The translations under genes were made by a program, and so were the position numbers. 64,000 nt of DNA from Nitrosomonadales bacterium. GTDB taxonomy: Bacteria > Pseudomonadota > Gammaproteobacteria > Burkholderiales > Gallionellaceae. Shown here piece by piece: positions 36,616-45,561 of this stretch (its first letter is position 1; each line of letters opens with the position of its first letter). The notes under the pieces are model-generated. The model saw only the letters and a program-made list of their open reading frames with translations, was not told where the DNA came from and did no database searches. The DNA is taken from positions 62,001-126,000 of the forward strand of contig JACRNY010000002.1 in the NCBI GenBank assembly GCA_016214695.1, in the 5' to 3' direction.

Positions 36616-37206
36616 TCAGCCACCGTTTTTTGCCAAACTGGGCATCGCGCAATCGCCCGCCAAACGGTCTTTGCGTGCCTCTGCCAACCTGGCGATGGCG
36701 CTGAAACGCTCGATCAGACCGTTCCTGGCGAAGTGATCGATGATGAACAGGGGGATCAAAGTATCGGGTTCCCAAACCCCGCGGAACCTGAGTTTGCTGC
36801 CTCCCGCATTCGGCTCGATCTCCCAGTCGCCGCTGAAGATCTTTGAATCTCCGCTCAGCTGGGTGAAAGAGATGCGCTCAAAAGGCTGCTCGGTATATTC
36901 CATCACCGAGCGCAAGCGGACATGGAAGAACAGGACATGCTCGTCTGCGGTGCGCTCGACCCTGACCCTGTCCGGCGCCTCGCGGAAAGCCAGCGATTCG
37001 ACCACGCCGGGCAATTCCCTGGCCGCCTCGTAATCGGTCAGATAATGGTATGCAGCACATTGGTGCAACGAGGTATCGAAACTGGCAGCGAAGGAGTACT
37101 GACGGCCTTCCCTTGTGACCTCGACCTGCAAACCGGGAAAAACCGCATCCGGCCAGGCCGGGCTGGCGATCAACAACAGCAGAGCGAACAGGATCGGCTT
37201 CGTCAT
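36616..37206 (-). CDS. Exported SRPBCC (START-like) fold protein
   Basis: 196 aa with a signal peptide (ILFALLLLIASPAWP). The body resembles polyketide cyclase/coenzyme Q-binding SRPBCC proteins: repeated beta strands with the phrase VMEYTEQPFERISFTQLSGDSKIFSGDWEIEP and LRFRGVWEPDTLIPLFIIDHF. Probably a periplasmic lipid- or hydrophobe-binding protein. Ligand unknown. Confidence 0.7.
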   Translation of the reverse strand: MTKPILFALLLLIASPAWPDAVFPGLQVEVTREGRQYSFAASFDTSLHQCAAYHYLTDYEAARELPGVVESLAFREAPDRVRVERTADEHVLFFHVRLRSVMEYTEQPFERISFTQLSGDSKIFSGDWEIEPNAGGSKLRFRGVWEPDTLIPLFIIDHFARNGLIERFSAIARLAEARKDRLAGDCAMPSLAKNGG

Positions 37207-37260
37207 GAAGCGTCCTTATAGGCGCGCTTTATGACGCGGTCGTGACGACCGGATGAATCT

Positions 37261-37545
37261 TCAGCCCAGCAGGCTCTCCGGCCCGATCTTGCTGCCGCTG
37301 ACCGCCACCACCTTGTGACGCGACTGCCCACCCTGTTTGAGTTCGGTCTGGCGCAGCGGCACACCGAAAGACTCGGCGATGAACTTGAGCAATGCCTCAT
37401 TGGCACGCCCCTCGATGGGCGGGGCAGCCAGTCGTATCTTCAGCGCATCGCCATGCAGCCCGGCCACCTCGGTGCGCTTCGCCCCCGGCTGGACATGCAG
37501 GGTAAGGGTAAGCACATCACCGCTGCGGCGATACCACTCGCTCAC
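37261..37545 (-). CDS. yggU: DUF167/YggU family protein
   Basis: 94 aa from GTG at 37545, overlapping the yggT stop (GTGA). Family motifs LHVQPGAKRTEVAGLHGDALKIRLAAPPIEGRANEALLKFIA. Function not established. Its place behind yggS-proC-yggT is conserved in Proteobacteria. Confidence 0.92.
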   Translation of the reverse strand: MSEWYRRSGDVLTLTLHVQPGAKRTEVAGLHGDALKIRLAAPPIEGRANEALLKFIAESFGVPLRQTELKQGGQSRHKVVAVSGSKIGPESLLG

Positions 37546-38108
37546 AACAATCTCGCGACGGCCTGCTCCAGTCCGCCGATCGGCACGATGAGGATGAGCT
37601 GACAGATGATGAACAGGATCAGCACCGAGAGATCGACTCTGCCCACCGGCGGGATGCGGCGGCGCAGCGGTTGCACGAAGGGACGGTTGACTGCGAACAG
37701 CATGGGCGCGAGCGGTGTATGCGGATTGACCCAGGACAGGATGGCTTCGGCCAGCAGGGTCGCGATGAGCAGATAGATGCTGATCTTCAGCAGCTTGACC
37801 GCCGTCCATGCCAGCAGACCGAGCAGCGGGAATCCCTCGAACGGATAACCCTGCACCCACAGCGCCGCGGCCAAGTAGACGAACTCGACCGCAAAGGCCA
37901 GCAGCAGCGTCGGGATATCCAGCCCCCAGGCGGAGGGCACGAAACGGCGCGCGCGCAGCACGATGAAATCGGTGATCGCCATGACGAACTCGCCGATGGG
38001 ATTGCGCATGGGCGCCTGCAGCCACACGGCATGAAAGCGGAACAGCAGCACGGCAGCGAAGGGCTGCACCAGTGCGTCGATCAAAAACGAGAGTCCTTCG
38101 CCAAGCAT
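37542..38108 (-). CDS. yggT: YggT family integral membrane protein
   Basis: 188 aa with two YGGT repeats of paired membrane helices, each ending in a conserved proline-rich loop (WLQAPMRNPIGEFV and FVQPLRRRIPPVGRVDLSVL). Implicated in osmotic shock resistance and, in other phyla, in membrane protein insertion near division genes. Two bases after proC. Confidence 0.92.
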   Translation of the reverse strand: MLGEGLSFLIDALVQPFAAVLLFRFHAVWLQAPMRNPIGEFVMAITDFIVLRARRFVPSAWGLDIPTLLLAFAVEFVYLAAALWVQGYPFEGFPLLGLLAWTAVKLLKISIYLLIATLLAEAILSWVNPHTPLAPMLFAVNRPFVQPLRRRIPPVGRVDLSVLILFIICQLILIVPIGGLEQAVARLL

Positions 38109-38110
38109 TC

Positions 38111-38923
38111 TTATGCATCCTTTCCAAGTTCGTCGCCCATCTCCTTCGAGCGCTTCGCCGCCGCGTGAATGGCGTCGACGATATCCTGTTTCACCCGGTT
38201 CGCATCCATGCTGAGCAACGCGCGTTCGGTAGTGCCGTTCTTGGAAGTCACGCGTGCACGCAGGACGGCGACGTCATCAGTGCTGTTCTCGGCCAGCCTG
38301 GTGGCGCCGATGAAAGTGTCCAGCACCATCTGCCGCGCCTGCGCCTCGTCCACCCCGAGTTCATAAGCGGCCTGCTGCATCGCCTCGATGAAATAGAACA
38401 CATAGGCCGGACCGCTGCCGGAGATGGCGGTCACCGCATCCAGCCGTTCTTCGTCGTCCAGCCAGAAGGTGCTGCCGACCGCCGACAGGATGGATTCCGC
38501 GCGATGGCACTGTTCGGGACGCACGGCCGGCGTGGCAAACAGCGCGGTGACGCCGCTGCGGATGAGCGCAGGCGTGTTGGGCATGCAGCGCACGATGTTC
38601 TGCGAACCGACCCAGCGCGCGATGTCGCGCGTGCGGATGCCTGCCGCGATGGAGATCACCAGCCGCTCCTCCAGAATCGGCGCCAGTTGCAGGGCCACCT
38701 CCTGCAACTGTTGCGGCTTGACCGCGAGGATGACCACCTCGCTATGCATGACCGCCTGCGCCATGTCGGTGGATGCACGGATGGCGAATTCGTTGTGCAG
38801 CTCGTTACAGCGATCCTTGCTCACCTCCACCGCGCTCATCTTGGACGGGGAATAGCCGCGTTTGATCAGGCCGCCGATCAGGGCCTTTGCCATATTGCCA
38901 CCGCCGATGAAAGTGATTTTCAT
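38111..38923 (-). CDS. proC: Pyrroline-5-carboxylate reductase
   Basis: Last step of proline synthesis. 270 aa: Rossmann motif ITFIGGGNMAKALIGGLIKRG, PNTPALIRSGVTALFA and the C-terminal VTAISGSGPAYVFYFIEAM signature. Normal length. Confidence 0.97.
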   Translation of the reverse strand: MKITFIGGGNMAKALIGGLIKRGYSPSKMSAVEVSKDRCNELHNEFAIRASTDMAQAVMHSEVVILAVKPQQLQEVALQLAPILEERLVISIAAGIRTRDIARWVGSQNIVRCMPNTPALIRSGVTALFATPAVRPEQCHRAESILSAVGSTFWLDDEERLDAVTAISGSGPAYVFYFIEAMQQAAYELGVDEAQARQMVLDTFIGATRLAENSTDDVAVLRARVTSKNGTTERALLSMDANRVKQDIVDAIHAAAKRSKEMGDELGKDA

Positions 38924-38963
38924 GTATTTTCCTAATGGAATAGTGGGTGGGCTGAACGTCTAT

Positions 38964-39005
38964 TCCCCCACCCGAACCCTCCCCCAGAGGGAGAGGGGCC
39001 AAACG
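38964..39005. repeat. Dispersed GC-rich palindrome between yggS and proC
   Basis: CCCCCACCCGAACCCTCCCC then CAGAGGGAGAGGGGCCAAACG. Closest relative is 5919-5953 between rsmH and ftsL. Confidence 0.75.
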
Positions 39006-39025
39006 TGTTGCTACGCGAAATTATT

Positions 39026-39706
39026 TCATCTTTGGCCGAATATCGCCGTGCCGATACGCACGATGGTGGCGCCCTCCCTGATCGCAGCCGGATAATCGTG
39101 CGACATCCCCATCGACAGCGTATCCAGCCCCATCCCGAGCGTGTTCAGTTTTTCGAATATCGCGCGCATCCGCGCAAAAGGCAAGCGTTGTTCCGTTTCG
39201 TCGCTCGCAGGTGCCGGTATCGACATCAGACCGCGCAATTTGAGGTGCGGCAGTCGCGCGACCTCCTGCGCCAGCGCCACCACCGCCTCCGGCGCCACGC
39301 CGCTCTTGCTCTGCTCGCCGCTCACGTTCACCTGCAGGCAGACATTCAACGGCGGCAACTGCGGCGGCCTTTGCGCGGAAAGGCGCTCGGCGACCTTGAG
39401 CCGGTCCACACTGTGCACCCAGGCGAAATGCTCGGCGATGGGACGCGTCTTGTTGCTCTGGATGGGACCGATGAAGTGCCACTCCAGCGGCAGATCGCGC
39501 AACGCATCGATCTTCTCCAGCGCTTCCTGCAGATAATTCTCGCCGAAGGCGGTCTGGCCCGCCCGATACGCTTCGCGTACCGCTGCCGCGGGAAAGGTCT
39601 TGCTCACTGCCAGCAACCGCACCTCCGCATCGCTCCGCTGAGCTGCTTGCGCGGCCTGCGCTATCGCCTGTCTGGTCGCTTGCAAGTTGGAGAGGATTGC
39701 AGTCAT
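39026..39706 (-). CDS. yggS: Pyridoxal-phosphate homeostasis protein YggS
   Basis: 226 aa, fold-type III PLP protein: PLP lysine in LLAVSKTFPAA, GENYLQEALEKI, PLEWHFIGPIQSNKTR and the C-terminal LSMGMSHDYPAAIREGATIVRIGTAIFG. Keeps free PLP in balance. Divergent from pilT. Confidence 0.96.
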   Translation of the reverse strand: MTAILSNLQATRQAIAQAAQAAQRSDAEVRLLAVSKTFPAAAVREAYRAGQTAFGENYLQEALEKIDALRDLPLEWHFIGPIQSNKTRPIAEHFAWVHSVDRLKVAERLSAQRPPQLPPLNVCLQVNVSGEQSKSGVAPEAVVALAQEVARLPHLKLRGLMSIPAPASDETEQRLPFARMRAIFEKLNTLGMGLDTLSMGMSHDYPAAIREGATIVRIGTAIFGQR

Positions 39707-39759
39707 AATCGCTCAGGCATTCGCCTTTCAATGCAGTTTTCAAAGCTCAGGGATTATAT

Positions 39760-40803
39760 ATGGATATCACCGAACTGCTCGCCTTCGGCGTGAAGAACAA
39801 GGCCTCCGACCTGCACCTGTCCGCCGGCCTGCCACCCATGATCCGCGTGCACGGTGATATGCGCCGCATCAACCTGCCGGCAATGGAACACAAGGAAGTC
39901 CACGCCATGGTGTACGACATCATGAACGACGGACAGCGCAAACATTACGAAGAGAACAAGGAAGTCGACTTCTCGTTCGAAGTGCCCAACCTGGCGCGTT
40001 TCCGCGTCAACGCCTTCATCCAGAACCGCGGCGCCGGTGCGGTCATGCGTACCATTCCTTCCAAGATCCTGACCCTGGAAGACCTCAAGTGCCCGCCCAT
40101 CTTCAAGGACATCTCCGAATTCCCGCGCGGCATGGTGCTGGTGACCGGCCCGACCGGCTCCGGTAAATCGACCACGCTGGCGGCGATGGTGAACCACATC
40201 AACGAGAACGAGATGGGCCACATCCTGACCGTGGAAGACCCGATCGAATTCGTGCACGAATCGAAGAAGTGCCTGATCAACCAGCGCGAAGTCGGCCCGC
40301 ACACGCTGTCGTTCAACAACGCCCTGCGTTCCGCGTTGCGCGAAGATCCGGACGTGATCCTGGTCGGCGAGATGCGCGACCTCGAGACCATCCGCCTGGC
40401 GATGTCGGCGGCCGAGACCGGCCACCTGGTGTTCGGCACGCTGCACACCAGCTCGGCGGCCAAGACCATCGACCGTATCATCGACGTGTTCCCCGCCGAC
40501 GAGAAGGAGATGGTGCGCGCGATGTTGTCCGAGTCGCTGCGTGCGGTCATCTCGCAGACCCTGCTCAAGACCAAGGACGGCAGCGGCCGCGCCGCGGCGC
40601 ACGAGATCATGATCTGCACCCCGGCCATCCGTAACCTGATCCGCGAGGCGAAAGTGCCGCAGATGTACTCCGCCATCCAGACCGGCGGCAACATCGGCAT
40701 GCAGACGCTGGACCAGTGCCTGCAGGATCTGGTCAAGCGCAACATCGTGACTTCCGCCGAAGCGCGCGGCAAGGCCGCCAACAAAGACATGTTCCCCGGC
40801 TAA
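39760..40803 (+). CDS. pilT: Type IV pilus retraction ATPase PilT
   Basis: Hexameric ATPase that depolymerises type IV pili for twitching. 347 aa: Walker A GPTGSGKSTTLAAM, Asp box, Walker B DVILVGEMRDLETI, His box FGTLHTSSA and the PilT-specific AIRNLIRE motif. Full length. Confidence 0.97.
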   Translation: MDITELLAFGVKNKASDLHLSAGLPPMIRVHGDMRRINLPAMEHKEVHAMVYDIMNDGQRKHYEENKEVDFSFEVPNLARFRVNAFIQNRGAGAVMRTIPSKILTLEDLKCPPIFKDISEFPRGMVLVTGPTGSGKSTTLAAMVNHINENEMGHILTVEDPIEFVHESKKCLINQREVGPHTLSFNNALRSALREDPDVILVGEMRDLETIRLAMSAAETGHLVFGTLHTSSAAKTIDRIIDVFPADEKEMVRAMLSESLRAVISQTLLKTKDGSGRAAAHEIMICTPAIRNLIREAKVPQMYSAIQTGGNIGMQTLDQCLQDLVKRNIVTSAEARGKAANKDMFPG

Positions 40804-40826
40804 ACGCTACATCTCAGGAGTCAACA

Positions 40827-41963
40827 ATGGAACGCGACCAGGCCACCGAACTAGTCCACAACCTTTTGCGCGGCATGATCTCGCAGAACGCCTCCGACCT
40901 GTTCGTCACCGCGGGCTTCCCGCCCGCCTTCAAGATCGACGGCAAGATGACGCCGGTCTCCAGCCAGGCGCTGACCCCGCAACACACGCAGGAACTGGCG
41001 CGCAGCATCATGAACGACCGCCAGGCAGCCGAGTTCGAATCCACACACGAGTGCAACTTCGCCATCAGCCCGCCCGGCATCGGCCGTTTCCGCGTCAACG
41101 TGTTCATGCAGCAGCAGCGCGTCGGCATGGTGCTGCGCACCATCACCACCAAGATCCCGAGCTTCGAGGAACTGCGCCTGCCGATGACGCTGAAGGATGT
41201 CGCGCTGACCAAGCGCGGTCTGGTGATCCTGGTCGGCGGTACCGGCTCCGGCAAATCCTCCACGCTGGCGGCGATGATCGGCTACCGCAACCACAACAGT
41301 TACGGCCACATCATCACCATCGAAGACCCGGTCGAATACGTGCACGAGCACGTCAAGTGCATCGTCACCCACCGCGAGGTCGGCGTGGACACCGACAACT
41401 GGCACAACGCGCTGAAGAACACACTGCGCCAGGCACCCGACGTGATCCTGATCGGCGAGATCCGCGACCGCGAGACCATGGAATATGCCGTGGCTTTCGC
41501 CGAGACCGGCCACCTGTGTATGGCGACCTTGCACGCCAACAGCGCCAACCAGGCACTGGACCGCATCATCAACTTCTTCCCGGAAGAGCGGCGCGAGCAA
41601 CTGCTGATGGACCTGTCGCTCAACATCAAGGCGCTCATCTCGCAGCGCCTGATCCCGAAGCGCGACGGCAAGGGCCGCGCCGCGGCCTTCGAGATCCTGC
41701 TCAACTCGCCGCTGATCTCCGACCTCATCTTCAAGGGCAACGTGCACGAGATCAAGGAAGTCATGGCCAAGTCGCGCGAACTCGGCATGCAGACCTTCGA
41801 CCAGGCGCTGTTCGACCTGCACGAGGGCGGCCTGATCAGCTACGAGGAAGCACTCAAGAACGCCGACTCCGTCAACGACCTGCGCCTGAAAATCAAGCTC
41901 GAAGGCCAGGCCACCAAGGACCGCGACGTGATGAGCGGGCTGGATAACCTGAAGATGACCTGA
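40827..41963 (+). CDS. pilU: PilT-like retraction ATPase PilU
   Basis: 378 aa, paralogue of pilT that assists retraction in a PilT-dependent way. Walker A GGTGSGKSSTLAAM, Walker B DVILIGEIRDRETM, His box CMATLHANSANQ. GGAG precedes ATG at 40827. Cotranscribed with pilT (23-bp gap). Confidence 0.95.
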   Translation: MERDQATELVHNLLRGMISQNASDLFVTAGFPPAFKIDGKMTPVSSQALTPQHTQELARSIMNDRQAAEFESTHECNFAISPPGIGRFRVNVFMQQQRVGMVLRTITTKIPSFEELRLPMTLKDVALTKRGLVILVGGTGSGKSSTLAAMIGYRNHNSYGHIITIEDPVEYVHEHVKCIVTHREVGVDTDNWHNALKNTLRQAPDVILIGEIRDRETMEYAVAFAETGHLCMATLHANSANQALDRIINFFPEERREQLLMDLSLNIKALISQRLIPKRDGKGRAAAFEILLNSPLISDLIFKGNVHEIKEVMAKSRELGMQTFDQALFDLHEGGLISYEEALKNADSVNDLRLKIKLEGQATKDRDVMSGLDNLKMT

Positions 41964-41973
41964 CAGGTCGCGC

Positions 41974-42453
41974 ATGAACCTCCAGCCCTCCTTTCGCGTG
42001 CATCTCGCCGACCCGCTCGGCTTCGTCGATACGCCGTTCATCATCACCACCGCCTACACCAACGCAAAGGAAATGCCGCGGGCGGAGTGGTTCCTCGTCG
42101 TGCCGGAAGGCAAAGGACTGCTCTTTTCGCAACGCAGCAAACTCGACTTGCAGACCTTCCCCGATGACCGCGTGCAATTCGACGAAGAGCTGCTGTTGAA
42201 CGAAGCCCTCGACCAGGCCAGACTGCGCCTGCGTCGCTACCTGCAGGAGAACAAGGAGAAGCTCTCTCCGCTGCTGCTGGCAAAGCAAACGGAACTGCAA
42301 CCCAGCGACCACACCCATCTCGCCAAAGTCTGGATGCGCGGCGCCTATTGCGGCTGTCTCAGCGAGATCCGCGCCAAGAGCGAATGCCAGGCACTGATCG
42401 ACACACTGGTCTGGATACACGGCCTGCCGATGCTGACCATCGGCGACCTGTAA
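41974..42453 (+). CDS. Unknown cytoplasmic protein downstream of pilTU
   Basis: 159 aa, 10 bp after pilU and probably in the same transcript. No signal peptide or membrane helix. Two parts: a beta-rich first half (FVDTPFIITTAYTNAKEMPRAEWFLVVPEG) and a charged helical middle (LLNEALDQARLRLRRYLQENKEKL). Contains a CGC motif. I do not recognise a family. Position suggests a role linked to twitching, with no direct evidence. Confidence 0.7.
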   Translation: MNLQPSFRVHLADPLGFVDTPFIITTAYTNAKEMPRAEWFLVVPEGKGLLFSQRSKLDLQTFPDDRVQFDEELLLNEALDQARLRLRRYLQENKEKLSPLLLAKQTELQPSDHTHLAKVWMRGAYCGCLSEIRAKSECQALIDTLVWIHGLPMLTIGDL

Positions 42454-42484
42454 GCCCGCCGCAAATCCCCACCCCTCAGTAACA

Positions 42485-43084
42485 TCACCGGTACAGCGCA
42501 GGAAACTCTTTGCGCAAACGCTCCAGCTTGGGCATGTCGTGCATGATGATGTACGGCTGGTACGGATGCAGTGCCAGATAGTTCTGGTGATAGTCCTCGG
42601 CCGGGTAGAAACGCTCCAGCGGCACCACCTGTGTGACAACGGGAGCGGGGAAGGTACGTGTGGCAGTGAGCTGGCGGATGTAGTCCTGCGCCTCCTTGCG
42701 CTGCGCAACATCGGCATGGAAGATCGCCGAGCGGTACTGACTGCCGACATCCGGCCCCTGGCGGTTCAGCTGGGTGGGATCGTGCGCCACACTGAAGAAC
42801 ACCTGCAGCAGTTGCCGGTAGCTGACCTGCGCCGGATCGAAACGCACGCGCACCGCTTCGGCATGCCCGCTGTCGCCCTCGCTCACCCGTTCATAGTTCG
42901 CCGTTGCGGCACTGCCGCCCGCATAGCCGGACTCCACTTTGGACACGCCCTTGACGTGCCTGAACACCGCATCCACGCCCCAGAAACAACCGCCCGCAAA
43001 AACGGCGGTCTGCTCGGCCGCATGTGCGCCTGCACCCAAGCAACAAAGCAACACTGCAGCGAACACTTGCTTGAAGATTTTCAT
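42485..43084 (-). CDS. msrA: Peptide methionine-S-sulfoxide reductase, exported
   Basis: Repairs the S form of methionine sulfoxide in proteins. 199 aa with a signal peptide (FAAVLLCCLGAGAHA) and the catalytic GGCFWG. Also shows GYAGGS, YRSAIF and FYPAEDYHQNYL. Being periplasmic, it fits the stress module with msrB and the DipZ-like reductant donor. Confidence 0.94.
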   Translation of the reverse strand: MKIFKQVFAAVLLCCLGAGAHAAEQTAVFAGGCFWGVDAVFRHVKGVSKVESGYAGGSAATANYERVSEGDSGHAEAVRVRFDPAQVSYRQLLQVFFSVAHDPTQLNRQGPDVGSQYRSAIFHADVAQRKEAQDYIRQLTATRTFPAPVVTQVVPLERFYPAEDYHQNYLALHPYQPYIIMHDMPKLERLRKEFPALYR

Positions 43085-43100
43085 GATGCCCCTCCTTTCT

Positions 43101-44798
43101 TCACCCAAAGGTGAAAGCGAACGCCTCCGCCCCCTCATCCAGGAATTCGATGCGGAAGTTCCGGTCCCCGGCCTTTCCGCTCTGGCGGATGAGCTGATAC
43201 AGCCGCTGCTCGCGGACGACGCCATTACCCGCGGCATCGATGTCCACCCCGTGATGCTTGCCGGGCGCGGCGCCGTCCAGCGTCACCCTGAATCGCACCG
43301 GCTTGCCGCTGCCGGCACCCAGCACCAGATGCAGGTCGCGTCCGCGGAAGCGATAAGCGATCGCGCCGCCCCGCTCCGTCAGCAGCGCCGACTCCCCGGA
43401 CACCAGCCATGTTCCGCTCAGCGCCCACTGGTTCAGCTTCAACAAGCGCGGCGCGGAGTAGCTGGCCGAATTCTCGATCTGCAGCTCTTCGCGTGAGGCG
43501 AAATTCTCCTGGCGCGCGTAGCCCAGATAGGTCTCCGGCGACCGCTCTCCGGACGTCGCCGGCGCTGCCGCACCGGTTCCCTGAACCTGCACAAAGTCCT
43601 TTTGCAGCGCCATATCCTGATGAGATTCCTGCAGCAGCAGCTGGATCAGCAACTCCGTTTCCTGATATGCCCCTTCACCGAAATGCTGGTGACGGATCTT
43701 CCCCTGCGCATCGATCAGATAATGCGCGGGCCAGTATTCGTTCTGGTATGCGTTCCAGATCGCATACTGGTTATCGATGGCCACGGGATATGCGATCCCC
43801 AACTCGCGGACCGCTTGTTCGACATTGCCGATGTCTTTCTCGAAAGCGAACTCCGGCGCATGCACGCCGACGATGACCAGCCCCTGCGCGCGATATTTCT
43901 CATCCCACGCTTTCAGGTAAGGCAGGGTGCGCAGGCAGTTGATGCAGGAATAGGTCCAGAAATCCACCAGCACCACCTTGCCGCGCAGGGCTTCCGCGCC
44001 AAGCGGCGGAGAGTTCAGCCACTGCGTCGCACCGCTCAGTGGCGGAGCCATGCGTGCTGCGCCCGCATCTGTCTTGTCAGGCCGCTGCAACAGCTTCCCG
44101 ATCAACGCCTGTTCGGCGGAGGCGGTGCTTGCGGAGGTGCTCTGTGCAAGGAAACGCGTATCCCAACCCAGCGCGATCACCACGATGCCGCCCACCACCG
44201 CCACGCCCAGCACGCGCCGCATCCATTCCTCCGCGCCGAAGCTGCGCTTCAACAACGCGACCACGCGCCCGCTGGCCAGCAATGCCACGGCCAGCGATGA
44301 TGCCGCTCCCAGCGCGAACGCCAGCAGCAGCGAGGCGCTGTACAGATTGGCGCCGTTCAGCGCAGCGCCCGCCAGCACCAGGCCGAGGATGGGCCCCGCG
44401 CAGGGCGCCCACAGAAACCCGACCGCGACGCCCAGCAGCAACGAACCCCTGATGCCGCCCTCCCTCTCGGCGCTCTGCTGCAGATGTCCGCCCATGGCGA
44501 CGAAGGGACGCATCATGCGTTCCGACCACGACGGCAGGATCAGCGCCAGTCCCAGCAGTAACAGCACCAGCATGGCCAGATAGCGCCCGTACTCGTTCAC
44601 CTCCACCAGCCACGCCCCGCCCAGCGTGGCCAGACTGGCCAGCACGGTGAAGGTCACGGCCATGCCGACGAGGATGGGCAGACCGGAATGGCGGAACGAC
44701 CGTTCCGAGCGCGCGAAGATGAAGGGCAGCACCGGCAACACGCAGGGACTGAGGATGGTGAGCACACCGCCGAGATAGGCAAGCAGAAAGATCAACAT
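43101..44798 (-). CDS. DipZ-like fusion of CcdA and thioredoxin domains
   Basis: 565 aa. N-terminal CcdA/DsbD-like domain of about six membrane helices (GGVLTILSPCVLPVLPFIFARS and LLGVAVGFLWAPCAGPILGLVL hold the redox Cys-Pro pairs), a periplasmic TlpA/thioredoxin domain with active site TYSCINCLRTLPYL near residue 285, and a C-terminal beta-sandwich as in DipZ. It would carry electrons from cytoplasmic thioredoxin to periplasmic substrates, here very likely MsrA and MsrB beside it. Confidence 0.9.
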   Translation of the reverse strand: MLIFLLAYLGGVLTILSPCVLPVLPFIFARSERSFRHSGLPILVGMAVTFTVLASLATLGGAWLVEVNEYGRYLAMLVLLLLGLALILPSWSERMMRPFVAMGGHLQQSAEREGGIRGSLLLGVAVGFLWAPCAGPILGLVLAGAALNGANLYSASLLLAFALGAASSLAVALLASGRVVALLKRSFGAEEWMRRVLGVAVVGGIVVIALGWDTRFLAQSTSASTASAEQALIGKLLQRPDKTDAGAARMAPPLSGATQWLNSPPLGAEALRGKVVLVDFWTYSCINCLRTLPYLKAWDEKYRAQGLVIVGVHAPEFAFEKDIGNVEQAVRELGIAYPVAIDNQYAIWNAYQNEYWPAHYLIDAQGKIRHQHFGEGAYQETELLIQLLLQESHQDMALQKDFVQVQGTGAAAPATSGERSPETYLGYARQENFASREELQIENSASYSAPRLLKLNQWALSGTWLVSGESALLTERGGAIAYRFRGRDLHLVLGAGSGKPVRFRVTLDGAAPGKHHGVDIDAAGNGVVREQRLYQLIRQSGKAGDRNFRIEFLDEGAEAFAFTFG

Positions 44799-44838
44799 GG
44801 CATTTCCTTAATTTCAAATTCAAAAAACAAACCAATTA

Positions 44839-44991
44839 GCCACAGAGATCACAGAGGACACAGAGAAAACCGGGCCGATGCAATTCGTTCACTTGCTCAC
44901 TGATTTCTCATGGCGCAGGCAACACAATTGGTAAAGATCGCGAATCGAGGAGTCTCACCTCTATCTCTGTGCCCTCTGTGATCTCTGTGGC
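44839..44991. repeat. Inverted-repeat element with CACAGAG arms
   Basis: Left arm 44839-44866 (GCCACAGAGATCACAGAGGA and CACAGAGA) and right arm 44964-44991 are near-perfect reverse complements, with 97 bp between. Lies in the 203-bp gap between msrB and the DipZ-like gene. Looks like a small non-coding mobile repeat; no gene within. Confidence 0.8.
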
Positions 44992-45001
44992 GATAATGTC
45001 T

Positions 45002-45532
45002 TTACTTCGCTTTCGGCACGAATCGCAGCGCCACCGTGTTCATGCAGTAGCGCAATCCGGTCGGCTTCGGCCCGTCGTCGAACACATGGCCGAGATGCGC
45101 GTCGCACAGCGTGCAACGCACCTCGGTGCGGATCATGCCGAACAGGCGATCCTCGATCTCGCGCACGTTCTCCTGCGCGATGGGCTGCCAGAAGCTGGGC
45201 CAGCCGGTGCGGGAATCGTATTTGGTGGCGGAATCGAACAGCGCGTTGTCGCAACACACGCAGCGGTACAGACCCGGCTCGTGCCGGTCGTAGCCGGGTT
45301 GCGAATAAGCGCGCTCGGTGCCCTGCCGCCGCGTCACCTCGTAGGCCAGCGGCGACAGGCGCTTCTTCCACTCGGCATCCTTGTCCACCTTGTCCAGGGT
45401 CACGCGCCCCAGCGGCTTGCCGTCGGCGGCGAACTGCATGATGGTCACCCGCTCCGGGGTCGCGGCAAAGGCGCGTGTCGCACAGGCCAGCCCGAGGCCG
45501 GATATCACTGTCAGAAAATGTCTGCGTTGCAT
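45002..45532 (-). CDS. msrB: Peptide methionine-R-sulfoxide reductase, exported
   Basis: Repairs the R form of methionine sulfoxide. 176 aa with an N-terminal RRHFLTVISGLGLACATRAFA leader that has a twin-arginine look. Zinc-binding CVCC and CTLC pairs, GWPSFWQPI and the catalytic RYCMNT are present. Together with msrA it gives a full periplasmic repair pair. Confidence 0.94.
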   Translation of the reverse strand: MQRRHFLTVISGLGLACATRAFAATPERVTIMQFAADGKPLGRVTLDKVDKDAEWKKRLSPLAYEVTRRQGTERAYSQPGYDRHEPGLYRCVCCDNALFDSATKYDSRTGWPSFWQPIAQENVREIEDRLFGMIRTEVRCTLCDAHLGHVFDDGPKPTGLRYCMNTVALRFVPKAK

Positions 45533-45561
45533 GATGTCACCTCCTGCAAAAATCTCCGCCG

